A DNA stretch of 64,000 nt from Rhynochetos jubatus (lineage: Eukaryota; Chordata; Aves; Eurypygiformes; Rhynochetidae), in contig CM050649.1 of assembly GCA_027574665.1 (NCBI GenBank), positions 64,508,150 to 64,572,149 of the forward strand, given 5' to 3'. The notes under the pieces are model-generated. The model was not told the DNA's origin. It did no database searches and saw only the letters and a list, made by a program, of their open reading frames with translations. Position numbers and translations under genes: made by a program. Positions 13,552 through 33,491 of the stretch are shown piece by piece. Every line of letters starts with the position of its first letter. Position 1 is the stretch's first letter.

Positions 13552-15609
13552 CACCACAATAAACTAAGAAAAATGCCCCAAGATACCATTTGTGAAGTTT
13601 AGGATTAAGGACATCCATGAAAATAACGTTCAGGCAACTTCTATTTCTGAATCCTCACTGAGAACAAGCAAGATAATATGGACTAAGTAAAGATTATTTA
13701 ATTTGAAACATTTTGGAACTAAAATGAATCACAGTTAATTTCTGCCACATTGTTATCTTCAGTTTATTTAGAACATGTAAAAAATAATGTAGTATAAAAT
13801 ATTTTGTAGGTACACTTTTTTTCAAATATAGACCAAATACTTTATGATAAATTTCTATAGCAGAGAGGTTTGACCTATAAAAAGGTATTTTAACAAAAAT
13901 GTGACTAAGCCTCAAATTTGCTTTGCAAAAAACCTATAATCATCAAAAATGCATTTACAATATGTTAAATGTTTCATAAAATACAGAAACACAAACTGTA
14001 AACATTGCAAAAGCTATTTCAGCTGTCCTAATGCATACTTTTTTCCATAGTAAATCTTACTAGTTTTATACAATATAAATCTATCTCATTAGTAGAATAT
14101 TTGTATCAGAACTGTTCACAAATTCATGAGAACAATTCAGTACCAGGAATACTGAGGTTTCTACTCACAGTCAGTACCTGAGCCTCCTAAAGTACTCTCA
14201 GAGTAGACATGCATAATTGATTTTCTCTTCTAGTTGTCCATGATGATTTTAATCTTCTTAATCTCAGACTCACAACTACACCTCATTACACATGTGTGTG
14301 GGAGAGGAATAAGTATGGCTTTCCCAGGAACCTGAATCAATTTCCTATATTTGCATTTCCTAGATTATAGAATGATGTGAATCTTTAATAATAACAAAAG
14401 CAGGAGCAACAAATCAAGGACTAAACTTGTTTGGGAGTCTGCCTGGAGGATGTGGAGAGCAAATACATAGCTAATATACAACGATAGATCCAAGGGTGAC
14501 AGAAAGTCGTGATAAACTCAAAAAATCACTAGCAGATCTTCTTAAACACTAATAGCACACTTTATCATGGCATGTACTACTTCAGTAGGCAGGAATGGGA
14601 CTTGCCTGTCTATGTGGAACATGTTCCCCCTAATAATGAATGGAAAGTCTACACTGCCTCTGTGATTTTCATATTAAACCACCAAATAATGGATTGTTAG
14701 GGACTATTTGAGGACTCAAATAGTCTTGTCAATAAAAATACTTATTTTTGTCATTAATGGATGAGAAACTCATGTGAATTGAAATTATTTAAATAAATTT
14801 ACAAGTAGAATTCGCTAGAAGACATGAAAATTTGTTTGCTGAATTTACCTTATCTTTGGGAAATGTAGTGGTAACCATTTGTCTAACTGCACATTGGCAT
14901 TGACAATAAACACTCTGTTTTCAATGTTTTGGCTTTTTTGAAGTAAAAATGTTAGAAACAAAATCAAGTACGTTAGGTTGGTGGAAATGGCAGACCAACT
15001 ACTCTCTTACAATGAAAATTTGAAATATTTTCTTTAGATAATCAGAATTTTGGATGTCCGAGCAAAGGCTCATGGCTCATTTCCCACATGAAAGTGTTCA
15101 GGTTACAGCAAAACACCTTTAGAAGTATGTTCTAGACTCTGGGAGGCAAAATCTAATACCTTTGCATTTTCTTACTGAGGATCTCATTTTCCGTATCTCA
15201 TGTTCACTCCTGGCAGTGACTCTATGGGAAATCTTGGCATGGACTCAAAACAGATAGAATATCATGAGAAATTATTATAATTTTAGCAATCAGAAGAAAA
15301 TAGAATCATAGGTTTTGTTCTGTGATTTAAATTACACTGTAACTCCTGTGTATGGTAACTAGTAGGTAACCACACTGTAATTTTGATGTAATTCCAGACT
15401 ATATGAAATTCACTACAATTTTATGTTAAATTAATGATCACTTGCAGTTTTAGCCACCTGTTTTCTGAGCTACAGCAGGTGTCTGGATTTCAAGGGGACA
15501 TGCGCATGTGATAAACATTTTTAATCTGTTTTCTTTAACCTGTTAGTAAAGTCCATACTTTCCTTTCAGGTGAAGTGGATTAGTACGTCAAAGACATGGA
15601 ATGATGGAA
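13552..15609. other. AT-rich sequence, no gene seen
   Basis: The sequence is strongly AT-rich. The minus-strand 73-codon frame at 13694-13915 is low-complexity and not convincing. No repeat family is recognised. Confidence 0.55.
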
Positions 15610-15735
15610 AGGTTGACACAACCAAAGTAACAGGAGACTGTATGTCATGTCCCAAATCAGGCAGAACAGGGCACTGAACCTGGGTCTTGTACGTGTCCTG
15701 GGTCCTGCTGGCTCTTGAAGCATCACAAAATAGAG
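15610..15735 (+). mobile_element. MIR-like (tRNA-derived CORE) SINE fragment
   Basis: The segment GGCAGAACAGGGCACTGAACC, followed by TGGGTCTTGTACGTGTCCTGGG, follows the downstream half of MIR-type SINEs (the 'GGCAGAGCAGGGAATTGAACCCAGGTCTCCTG' pattern). A weaker match to the preceding 'GGTCACACAG' portion lies at about 15611-15625. The element is old and diverged with no visible ends. The call is by pattern recognition, and a repeat-library alignment would settle it. Confidence 0.45.
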
Positions 15736-16064
15736 CTGCAAGATACTGTAAGAGACCAGTTTGTCCAGGAAAATGCAATTCAGATCCCAAAGTCTTTGCT
15801 ATTGTTATTTAGCAAATAATATTGGATCAACTTGTAACCTAAGAAAATTGTAATATTCTCGTCTGTAGATACTCATTTAAAATGAGATTTACTCCCATAA
15901 TAATAATATACCGGTTTCCTTTTCTTCTAAGTAAATACAGGGCCAGAAATCTTGCAGTGAGACAGCATCAGATAACTAGGTCATTACCAGTGAAAAGCTT
16001 CACTTTCATTGCTGTTTTTGTACCCATGTTTGACTTCTAATACATACTTCCCACTTACCTTCAC

Positions 16065-16262
16065 AGAGTTTCATCCTGTTCATTTCAAATTCTCATTTTA
16101 ATTTGTTAAGAACATTCTGAATTTTGTGCTCCACAGAGTCTGGCATCTCTCCTGTGCTGGGGTGATTTGCAAGTTTTTTACTACTGGATTGCCGAAGTTA
16201 TTAATAAGTAAAACTTTGTCCAAGACAAATCCCTGGGGCTCTCACTTGAAATGCTTTCATTA
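16065..16262 (-). mobile_element. Old CR1-like LINE fragment
   Basis: On the plus strand the order of phrases is the reverse complement of a CR1 ORF2 interior: a 'GTTTCATCCTGTTCATTTC' block, 'TTGTTAAGAACATTCTGAATTTT', 'GATTTGCAAGTTTTTTACTACTGGATTGCC', 'TTATTAATAAGTAAAA', and then 'AAGACAAATCCCTGGGGCTC'. This is the segment where CR1 copies read 'ATCTGCAAACTT...ATTGATAAA...GACCCCTGGGG'. Divergence is high and the frames are broken, so it is much older than the CR1 3' ends further right. Confidence 0.55.
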
Positions 16263-16803
16263 TCTCACGCTGAACTGACATCTGCTTGTTGTGTACATTT
16301 AAGCTGGGTGATTCATTTAGATCACAGCTTTACATGTAAGCTTCTAGTATGAAGACAAGGAGGGAAGAGTGGGGTGAATTTTAGATCCTGTCATCCATCC
16401 GTTCCTTGCATCTGACCACTCTCTGCAGCAGTGAAAACTCCTTGAGCTGGCTGTGGACAGTTGGGATGAACCTTTTGTGCTGTGAAGGGCATTTCTCTCT
16501 CCCTGTTTGCAGAGTGGGAAAGGGAAGAAAACAGTGCCTGCCCCGTACAGAACGCGCCTGCCCTATTCCTTTAGTTTCTGTATAAATCTTTCACATCACA
16601 TACTGCTACAAGATCACATAAAACTGTATTTTTATGCCAAAGATACTAATTAGTGTTTCTTACTAATCTGAAGTTTTAGTGCAAGAAATGTTTTTATGAC
16701 GTCTAAACCCTGCTGATCCTTTTGCCTGGGTAGGAGCAACTGAATGACATACTCCTTTTTGACTCCAAGGAGTATGCTGAAAATGAGAGTTGCTGGAAAT
16801 AAT
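16263..16803. other. Unique-looking sequence, no gene seen
   Basis: This is a less AT-rich stretch (about 16350-16560) followed by AT-rich sequence. No gene, RNA or recognised repeat is seen. Confidence 0.5.
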
Positions 16804-16843
16804 ATTTACATTATTTAAAATGCATTTACATTATTTAAAATGC
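16804..16843 (+). repeat. 20-bp unit tandem duplication
   Basis: ATTTACATTATTTAAAATGC occurs twice head to tail without a mismatch, and a partial third copy (ATT) follows. It looks like a slippage or small duplication event in AT-rich DNA. Confidence 0.95.
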
Positions 16844-26661
<9,818 letters not shown>

Positions 26662-26680
26662 TTTTTTTTTTTTTTTTTTT
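26662..26680 (-). repeat. Poly(T) tract, 19 nt
   Basis: There are nineteen T residues, which is a poly(A) tail if read on the minus strand. No retroposed unit is recognisable on either side. Confidence 0.9.
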
Positions 26681-27088
26681 ATTTCATCCTTCTATTTAAC
26701 ATTTTTAACTACTGCACTTCTCAACCTCTCATGTGAATTTTACCCATTGGTCACAGGTAGAGTTACAGACACTGATTTGAAGTAAAAAATCATAGCAAGT
26801 CTGACAGTGATGGGGCTCATGAACAAAAATCGAAAACTCCTCAGATTGACTCAGGAGTATTAATGCTTTAGAATGTTTTGTTTCTCATTGTCCTTGCAAC
26901 ATTCACTTTTGAGGTGAGATGGCTACAAATTATATCCACTAAATTCATTTATTAACCTACCAAAATATCTGAGAAAAGAAAACCTATGAAGTATAATTGG
27001 GGATTTCAATATTATAAATAAGTAGTAACTTACCTGTCACATGGAAGTATATCAAAATTTGTGTTACTAGTCTGATTATAACACAGAG
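26681..27088. other. AT-rich sequence before the solo LTR
   Basis: No gene or repeat is recognised. It ends at the GTTAT target duplication (27089-27093) of the LTR. Confidence 0.55.
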
Positions 27089-27207
27089 GTTATTGTTGTG
27101 TTTTAAGCCCAGATGGCAAATAAGCACCACACAGCCGCTTGCTCACTTCCCCCTGAGCGGAAACAGGGTAAGAGTTAGAAAAAACTCATGGGGTGAGGTA
27201 AAAACAG

Positions 27208-27213
27208 TTTAAT
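27208..27213 (-). promoter_or_regulatory. LTR poly(A) signal ATTAAA
   Basis: It reads ATTAAA on the minus strand within TTACCTATTAAACTG, downstream of the TATA box in the sense of the LTR. This position fits the R region of a retroviral LTR. Confidence 0.7.
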
Positions 27214-27362
27214 AGGTAAAGCAAAAGCAAAACAAACAAGGAATTCATTTACCACTTCCCATGGGCAGGCGGGTGTCCAGCCCTCCCATCATGCGTAACG
27301 ATTACTTTGGAAGACAAATGCCATCACTCTGAACATCCTCCCCTTCCTTATTCTTCCCCCAG

Positions 27363-27371
27363 CTTTATATA
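27363..27371 (-). promoter_or_regulatory. LTR TATA box (TATATAAAG)
   Basis: On the minus strand the motif reads GTATATAAAGCTGG, inside U3 of the solo LTR. The partial LTR copy near 2526-2533 keeps a similar ATATAAAGCTGG. Activity cannot be judged from sequence. Confidence 0.7.
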
Positions 27372-27648
27372 CAGACCATGACACCATATGGTATGGGATA
27401 TCCCTCTGGTCAGTTGGGGCAGCTGTCCCAGCTGTGTCCCCTCCCAGCTTCTCGTGCACCCCCAGCCCACTCGCTGGTGGAGGAGTGTGAGAGGCAGGAA
27501 AGGCCTTGACTCTGTGTCAGCACTGCTCAGCAGGAACTGACACATCCCTGTGTTATCAACATTGTTTTCAGCACAGACCCAGAACACAGCCCCATATTAG
27601 TTACTATGAAGAAAATTAACTCCACCCAGCCAAAACCAACACAGTTAT

Positions 27649-28330
27649 TTAATTTTGATCAAGAATTTTAGTGGTGGTTAAAACTGTGTGTAATGTAATC
27701 AATTTCATACATTCTCTGTTTTAAAGGTATGTGCATTTTGACAGACAAAGATTGGTCCATGATCTCAGGAGACATGACTGAATATTTATTTTTAAAACTT
27801 GTTTGACAAAACAAGTTGAATCTGGACACAGAATCTGACCTGTTAGCTAAATAGTGCCCTGATTTCCCTGTTTGCTAGTAGTTCCATCAACTCTGGGCCC
27901 AAGCAGAGTGGCTGGACTGGCAAAAATATACATGAGGAAGATATTTTTCTGTTTTGACTGTATGAAAATGGGAAAAAGTATTAATGTGAGAAAAATAATA
28001 TGAAGAACATGCTGAGGATTTGGACCATACCAGTTGTAGTCAGTGAAAACTCCAAATGTAATTTTCTTCAGCTCAAAAACTTCTGTTAAACTGGTACATA
28101 TGATGTAAGGCATGTGCATGCCTAACATGCACGGTGAATGCCAGCAAAATCTTGAGAAGATACATTTCAGATAATAAATATTGTCATTATAGGCACAGTT
28201 TTCAGCCACTTGACAGTTCAAGTTATTTGTCAAGAGCAAGATTAAGGGAAGAGGAATATTAAACACTTTTTATCACACAATCCTTTCTGTTGAAGAGCTT
28301 TAATGCTCTCATGTTCAGAGATAGATTTCA
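27649..28330. other. AT-rich sequence, no gene seen
   Basis: The minus strand is open for 139 codons (28266-27847), the longest unbroken frame in this part. It is rich in Ile, Leu, Tyr and Phe with no family motif, as expected from AT-rich DNA. I do not call it a gene. Confidence 0.5.
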
Positions 28331-28435
28331 GGATTTGAAATCTGTCAGAGCCTGACGTACTGTCATAGACATAGTTTCCAGTGTCCTATAAGAAAAATCC
28401 ACCAAGCTGACCTTGTCATAAGCCTTTGAAAAATC
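28331..28435 (-). mobile_element. Relic of a LINE reverse-transcriptase domain
   Basis: Read on the minus strand from 28435, a 35-codon frame opens with DFSKAYDKVSLVD. This is the canonical non-LTR retrotransposon signature around the first catalytic aspartate of reverse transcriptase, normally written (L)DFSKAFDxV. An in-frame TAA (28436-28438) sits where the usual Leu would be, and the frame closes with TGA at 28328-28330. The rest of the domain is not recognisable in any frame. It is likely a very old LINE of the CR1/L2/L3 group. An exact nine-residue match to the signature is unlikely by chance in 64 kb, but neighbouring motifs are missing. Confidence 0.45.
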
Positions 28436-29254
28436 TTACCTGCTACTTAGGCTGGCAGTTAAAACCTTTGAGACTGTATCTGCAGTGCATATACAGCATC
28501 TGGGAACCGCTGGATGCTGAGCAAGGCTTTCACCTGCGAATTTACTACCTGATCTTTCCAATGTGCTGATTAGCCACAGTTTCAAATTGTAAACTCCAAA
28601 TTAGCAGTTTTACTCAAATTTTCTTTGCTCATTTCATCTATCCTGCTGAAGGGTTCTTGTGAAAATAAGTTGAGGTTTGTGAAACACTTCAAGGATGTCC
28701 ATGAGGAAATCTACAATTCTGATTTGAGAAAAAGGCTTGAACAATATTCGATGAGCAGTGCATGTTTACATCACGAATTGATGTAAAGCAACATGACAAA
28801 TAGATATCCATAGCCTTTGTTAACTAAGGATGACTGCATTTTTTTAATGGAAAAAAATATATAATCATAAAAGTTTCACTTTTATGAAGTAAATGATGTA
28901 GATGAATAAAGAAGCTGCCTTCAACTTGAATGTAAAACTTTTAGTTTGGTATTTCTTGACTATACAGTCTTTTCAGACTCTTTCTCATTCCTCTGGGCAA
29001 TAAAACACTTGCTGTAATCTTATTTTCACTATCAGATTGGAAAAATAAGTAGGCAGTCAGATTTTCTCCAATGCAGGTTAGATTTGGAAATTTGTTTCAA
29101 AATAAGAAGTCAAAGATAAAGTAAATATTCTACAGTACCAACAGAAACTGGAAATATTTTTTGTATCAATGACTGTAAACATCTTTAGATAACACAAAAT
29201 CCAGAGAACATATGTTATATATTCTGCATCTAAACAGACAGGAGATATTTAAGT
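28436..29254. other. AT-rich sequence, no gene seen
   Basis: The upstream side (in the minus sense) of the reverse-transcriptase relic should lie within about 28436-28600, but no further motif is recognisable. The rest is AT-rich without features. Confidence 0.5.
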
Positions 29255-29312
29255 ATTTACATTTGTAAATATTTATACTGTAGATTTACATTTGTAAATA
29301 TTTATACTGTAG
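29255..29312 (+). repeat. 29-bp unit tandem duplication
   Basis: A 29-base unit (ATTTACATTTGTAAATATTT followed by ATACTGTAG) occurs twice head to tail without mismatch. Each unit holds a near-palindrome, TTTACATTTGTAAA. The perfect identity suggests a recent duplication. Confidence 0.95.
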
Positions 29313-29415
29313 ATTTCACATTTGTTATAAGAGTTTTTTAACCCTTTACTGTATGTTTCCCTTAACATAATTAAATTTTACATTACTTTTGTATGGACCA
29401 TGTTAGACATCATGA

Positions 29416-29433
29416 TTTTTTTTTTTTTTTTTT
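29416..29433 (-). repeat. Poly(T) tract, 18 nt
   Basis: There are eighteen T residues. No retroposed unit is recognised beside them. Confidence 0.9.
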
Positions 29434-30173
29434 GTTTTGTTGCCTTTGTAAAAGGTTTTTCAAACTTTGCATCTGGAACAAATTTAGAGAATCAACCCAT
29501 CAATGACTTTTTCTATTATTTGTGGTGTAGCTATGTGTGTACAATGCATATACTTGTTACATACATAAACGTTAAAATTTTGGAAGACAAGCACTCAGGA
29601 GCTGGAGAACACCAAAATAGCCATTATACAGCCAAGCTTAGGTTTGTTCCTTTGTGTGTTACAGTTAAAACGGAGTCCTGTGCACCACCTTAGTGATAGA
29701 TGACTGCATTTATTCTCTTTGTCTAGTTTTACTTGCAGCAGTCCTCACTGGATTTCAAATGTATGGTTTATGTTTTATGTTAGAATGATTAATAAAGATA
29801 ACAGACAAAATTGGACCTCACAAAAAGCTCAGGTAGATTCTTGTGAAGCAGCTCCTCCCAACCTGATGTATTAAGCAGATGTTCTTCAAATCCTTAATTC
29901 AGGAGAATATTTTTATTTATGAAATATTTAAATGATATTTTGTTTCTAAAAAGGTATCTGTGCTCTTCTTGAATGGTGAAACGCTTCTTTAAATGCTTTC
30001 CTGAACTGGGACTTAGATTGAATATTTAAGATTATTTATCTTGGTACTTTGAACCTTAGCACTTAGAGAGAGGAAATGAGTTTATCCTTGGAAAGGTGCT
30101 GAACTACTGACATGTGTATCTAATTGCTCCATTTGTACATACAAATAGGAATTTGGAGGGTTACAAAATAATT
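29434..30173. other. AT-rich sequence, no gene seen
   Basis: The 97-codon plus frame (29400-29693) begins inside the poly(T) run and has no recognisable motif. No other feature is seen before the CR1 copy. Confidence 0.5.
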
Positions 30174-30590
30174 GCAGAATCATGGAACGGTTTGGGTTGG
30201 AAGGGACCTTAAAGACCATCTAGTTCCAACCCCCCTGCCATGGGCAGGGACACCCTCCACTAGACCAGGTTGCTCACAGCCTCATCCAGCCTGGCCTGGA
30301 ACACTCCCAGGGATGGGGCACCCACAGCTTCTCTGGGCAACCTGTGCCAGTGCCTCACCACCCTCTCCATGAAGAATTTTTTCCTGATGTCTAATCTGAA
30401 TCTCCCCACTCTCAATTTAAACCTGTTACCCCTTGTCCTGTCACTACATGCACTTATAAAATCTGTCCTCCACCGCTTCCCTGTAGGTCCCTTCAGGTAC
30501 TGGAAGGTGCAATAAGGTCTCCCCAGAACCTTCTCTTCTTCAGGCTGAACAAATTCCGTTCTCTCAGCCTTTCTTCATAGACTGTGTCCC
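30174..30590 (-). mobile_element. CR1 non-LTR retrotransposon, 5'-truncated 3' end
   Basis: On the plus strand it begins AGAATCATGGAACGGTTTGG, the reverse complement of the CR1 3' terminus and its ATTCTATG-type octamer tail. It continues with the hallmark AGGGACCTTAAAGACCATCT and CCCCCCTGCCATGGGCAGGG blocks. In the sense direction it covers the last part of ORF2, ending DEAVSNLV and a TAG stop, and then a short 3' UTR. The 5' break lies near 30590, where similarity to 'TTCTCTCAGCCTTTCTTCATA' fades. Such extreme 5' truncation without a target duplication is normal for CR1. It closely resembles the copy at 52686 in the same orientation. The plus-strand open frames here (30172-30515) are antisense shadows. 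Confidence 0.95.
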
Positions 30591-31988
30591 TAATGTATCC
30601 CCAAAGGGCAAGTGTTTAATAAAATAAACCTATCATCTGTCCTGAGAAGTGGAAGGTAGAGCCATATCTATTGGTAGAGAAGGCTTCATAAAATCTTCAG
30701 AATTCCATGGGATTAGGGGTAGTGAGATCTGTGTAAGCAAAGTTGCAGGGTATCTGCAAAACTATGACTTTAAAAAAAGTGCAGCTGAGGATAACAAGTT
30801 GTCTGAAGCAAACAGTATTCTTATTATGTTAATAGGTTTTGTGCTAAAACAAAATCTGCATTAAAGTCCTGGATTTTGTAAACAAGCTGTCAACAACAGT
30901 TTTTGTGTATTCACATTACATGTTGGCTTATTATTCTTAGTAAAATTGATGCCAACTTGCATTACATTTGATTGTGGAATGATAAACACATCCCAGCAAT
31001 AGAACATAAAGGGATTCATACAGTTTTCTCCTCTATAGTGCTAAGCAAAGTATCTTGTATACCATAAATACACATTTAGCTCTTCAATGTGCTTAAAAGG
31101 AAAACGTCTCATAATTGGAAGAGGTAAGCAGCAATGAAGATACTGCATCTCATTAAAATTCAGAGGGTGACAGAGGAAAGGGATGGCAAGAGTTTTATTG
31201 CAGCAGATAAGAAATGTATACTCAGTTTGTAATTTCCATGCTGTTTATCGGGGTGGTTAGTTAGACCTGTTCTCTTTTCTATGTTTCTGGTTAGTCTATG
31301 CCTAGCAGCTGGTTGTGAGCTTTTCATTTTTATTGGCTTGATCATCGTTGTATAGCGAGGAGATGAATTAATTGGAGCTGCTTCAAACAGCACAGCAGTG
31401 ACATTTGCTTTGCTAACTGAAGGAAGACAAAGCTCAAGGGAGAAAATGAAAGGAAGGAAGATTTCTTCAGCCCTGCTCATGAGCCAAACTAACCTCTCCA
31501 GATGGAGCCATTGATTCTGACACAAGACATGTTTGCACCTGCATTTTGGTGGTCTTTGTGGCTCCCTCTCACAGGAGGTCTGATTTAGGACTCTGCAATG
31601 GATTCTCCTGGGCTGCAATGGAGCAAGAAGCAGGACTTTGCCATCAGGGGGCTGCTCAGGAACCAGTTCTGCCTAGTAACATTAAAATAACCACCCCCAC
31701 CCATCACTGAACCATCACTTCACACTGAGTCTTTGTTTTTCTGGAACTTTATAATTAGTTGTTTCCTCCAATGACAGCTCAAAACATCTGCTCAGGACAG
31801 CCAAGGGGGCCATTGCAGAACCAAACTCAAAAAACAGCAAAGAAAGCAAGCTCCCTGGAGAAAACTGATGCAAGAGAAGCAACGATACAACAATAAAGTT
31901 TTGGTTGCACAACTCTGTCTGCTTCCTAGAAAGAAATCATTTGAATCATTTGGCCTACTGGAAGGATCTGCTCTCTATTACAGAGTCT
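30591..31988. other. AT-rich sequence, no gene seen
   Basis: The minus strand is open for 152 codons at 31618-31160, one of the longest frames of the window. The conceptual product is basic, has no recognisable domain, and lacks flanking exon signals. I cannot support it as a gene. Confidence 0.45.
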
Positions 31989-32001
31989 GGGGGGGGGGGG
32001 G
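31989..32001 (+). repeat. Poly(G) tract, 13 nt
   Basis: There are thirteen uninterrupted G residues. Such a run can stack into a G-quadruplex and is prone to length errors in sequencing. Confidence 0.85.
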
Positions 32002-33461
32002 CTGGGTTGAAGCTTCATGGCTGTAAGCAATTGCCAGAAGTAGAGCCCCTTAAGGTAATTTTTTTCATGTTGCAACGGATATGGAAGGGAAAGGGGAACT
32101 GAGCCACAATCAAAAAGCCTGCAGGATACCCTACTGTTGTTTATGCCATTGCAAATGCTGTTAGGTGGGTTTTAATACTGATTTTGTGCAGGAGTCAATG
32201 GTTGTACAAAGGAGAAAAGAAGCAAATGAATTCCCTTGCCACCCATAAAATCTTGTGCAGAGTTGTCTCTCTTTCTGTGCATGCATCAAGGGACTGGCCA
32301 GTGTAAATGGTAAATAAAACCAAGTAACTGTGAAGTAAAAAGTGATACCTGTGGTACAAGGATGGCTCATAGTCTATGCCCATCTCAAGTCTACTAAACA
32401 TAATATGCACAATGACTGTGAGCTGGGTAAATAGCTTTGAGACAGTGCTTTTGCAATCACAGATCTTAGTGCAATCCATACCTCAGTGGCACTCTCGTTT
32501 TAGGAGATGTTTTGATGTCTATTAATTGTAATTCTAACTCTTTTGTTCAAACTAGAGGTTGGTTTTTGGTGTGTGGTTTTGTTTTTGTTTTTGTTTTTTT
32601 TTTTCCCCAAAAAGTCTTTATGTCTTGACCTTTTAAACCTTTCTCAGCTAAATATCTGAAACCCTGAAGTGGTCCTGTTCAAAATTATTGCTAAATGCTC
32701 AATTTCTCCTCATGTAACAATGGATTTTTTATTCTTCTTGTTTATTTCTGAGGAGGTGGAACCCTCCCAAGTTTTTCAGCAGCTTTCTCACCCCTACAGT
32801 ATAAGCAGGTACCTCTTTAACATTTAATAAAACAAATTATCTCATCCTGTAAGGTAGCAGCTTTGGAAATGATGTAGATTTATGTTAGTGGTAAATGAAA
32901 TTACACGTAGAAACCTAAGCCATCACCTGGAATTGAAATTTAGTTTCTTTTCTGGAAAGCTAGGAGCTATTCTGAGGGGATATGCAAGCCAATATACTAA
33001 CATAAAGTGGTTAGTAGCCTATGAAGGCACAAATCTCTCCAATGGTATCTTTTCTCTCACAATTATTAGCTTACCTGTTACTGTGTTAATATACACTTAG
33101 CTCTGTTATTAATGAGCTCACCTCCATTGCTTGTGCTTCATTATGGAAATTCCTGTAATACAAGAATGTCTCTGGCTCTGCTGGACTAGATTTATTAATA
33201 CATAATGAAGTCACCTTTAAGACTGACCTACCCAGAATCTCGCTCCAGATCCCTGCATCAAGACAGGCTTCTGTGGCGATGAGCCTGTTCACACTAGAAT
33301 TAAAATGGATGCTCTATATTCATTTGGTGTGGAAAAAAGCATACAATAATTAAAACAGCTCTAACTCTGCTTTGTACTGGATTGTTAAATGTGATAAATT
33401 GATATAAAAAATCCATTTTAGACATGAATAGACAGTAAAAGAAAACCAATTAGTTAAAATT
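32002..33461. other. AT-rich sequence, no gene seen
   Basis: A T-rich (GTTTTT)n patch lies at about 32576-32605. Otherwise the DNA looks unique, without a gene or recognised repeat. Confidence 0.5.
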
Positions 33462-33491
33462 GTGTTTAGTGCAGAAGTGTTTAGTGCAGAA
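33462..33491 (+). repeat. 15-bp unit tandem duplication
   Basis: GTGTTTAGTGCAGAA occurs twice head to tail with no mismatch. Confidence 0.95.

Larger units (their letters stand above)
27094..27643 (-). mobile_element. Complete solo LTR of an avian endogenous retrovirus (550 bp)
   Basis: The element is bounded by TGTTGTG at 27094 and CCAACACA ending at 27643, so both strands show TG...CA termini. Immediately outside are perfect 5-bp direct repeats, GTTAT at 27089-27093 and at 27644-27648. In the sense (minus) direction it begins TGTGTTGGTTTTGGCTGGG, has a TATATAAAG box mid-way and an ATTAAA poly(A) signal about 160 bases further on. That order (U3, R, U5) fixes the strand. There is no internal gag/pol/env sequence on either side, so the provirus has recombined down to a single LTR. 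The sequence is a common avian LTR type. The 5-bp duplication favours an ERVL-like (class III) origin over ERVK (usually 6 bp), but the family name should come from a library. The 79-codon frame inside is not a gene. Confidence 0.93.

Noticed and set aside
27348..27587. 79-codon minus-strand frame
   Set aside because: It lies entirely within the solo LTR U3, which is noncoding.
30172..30515. Plus-strand Pro-rich frames (66 and 81 codons)
   Set aside because: They are antisense to a CR1 3' end. Comparable antisense frames recur in the copy at 52686.
31160..31618. 152-codon minus-strand frame
   Set aside because: It has no recognisable domain or splice context, and its length is compatible with chance among six frames of 64 kb.
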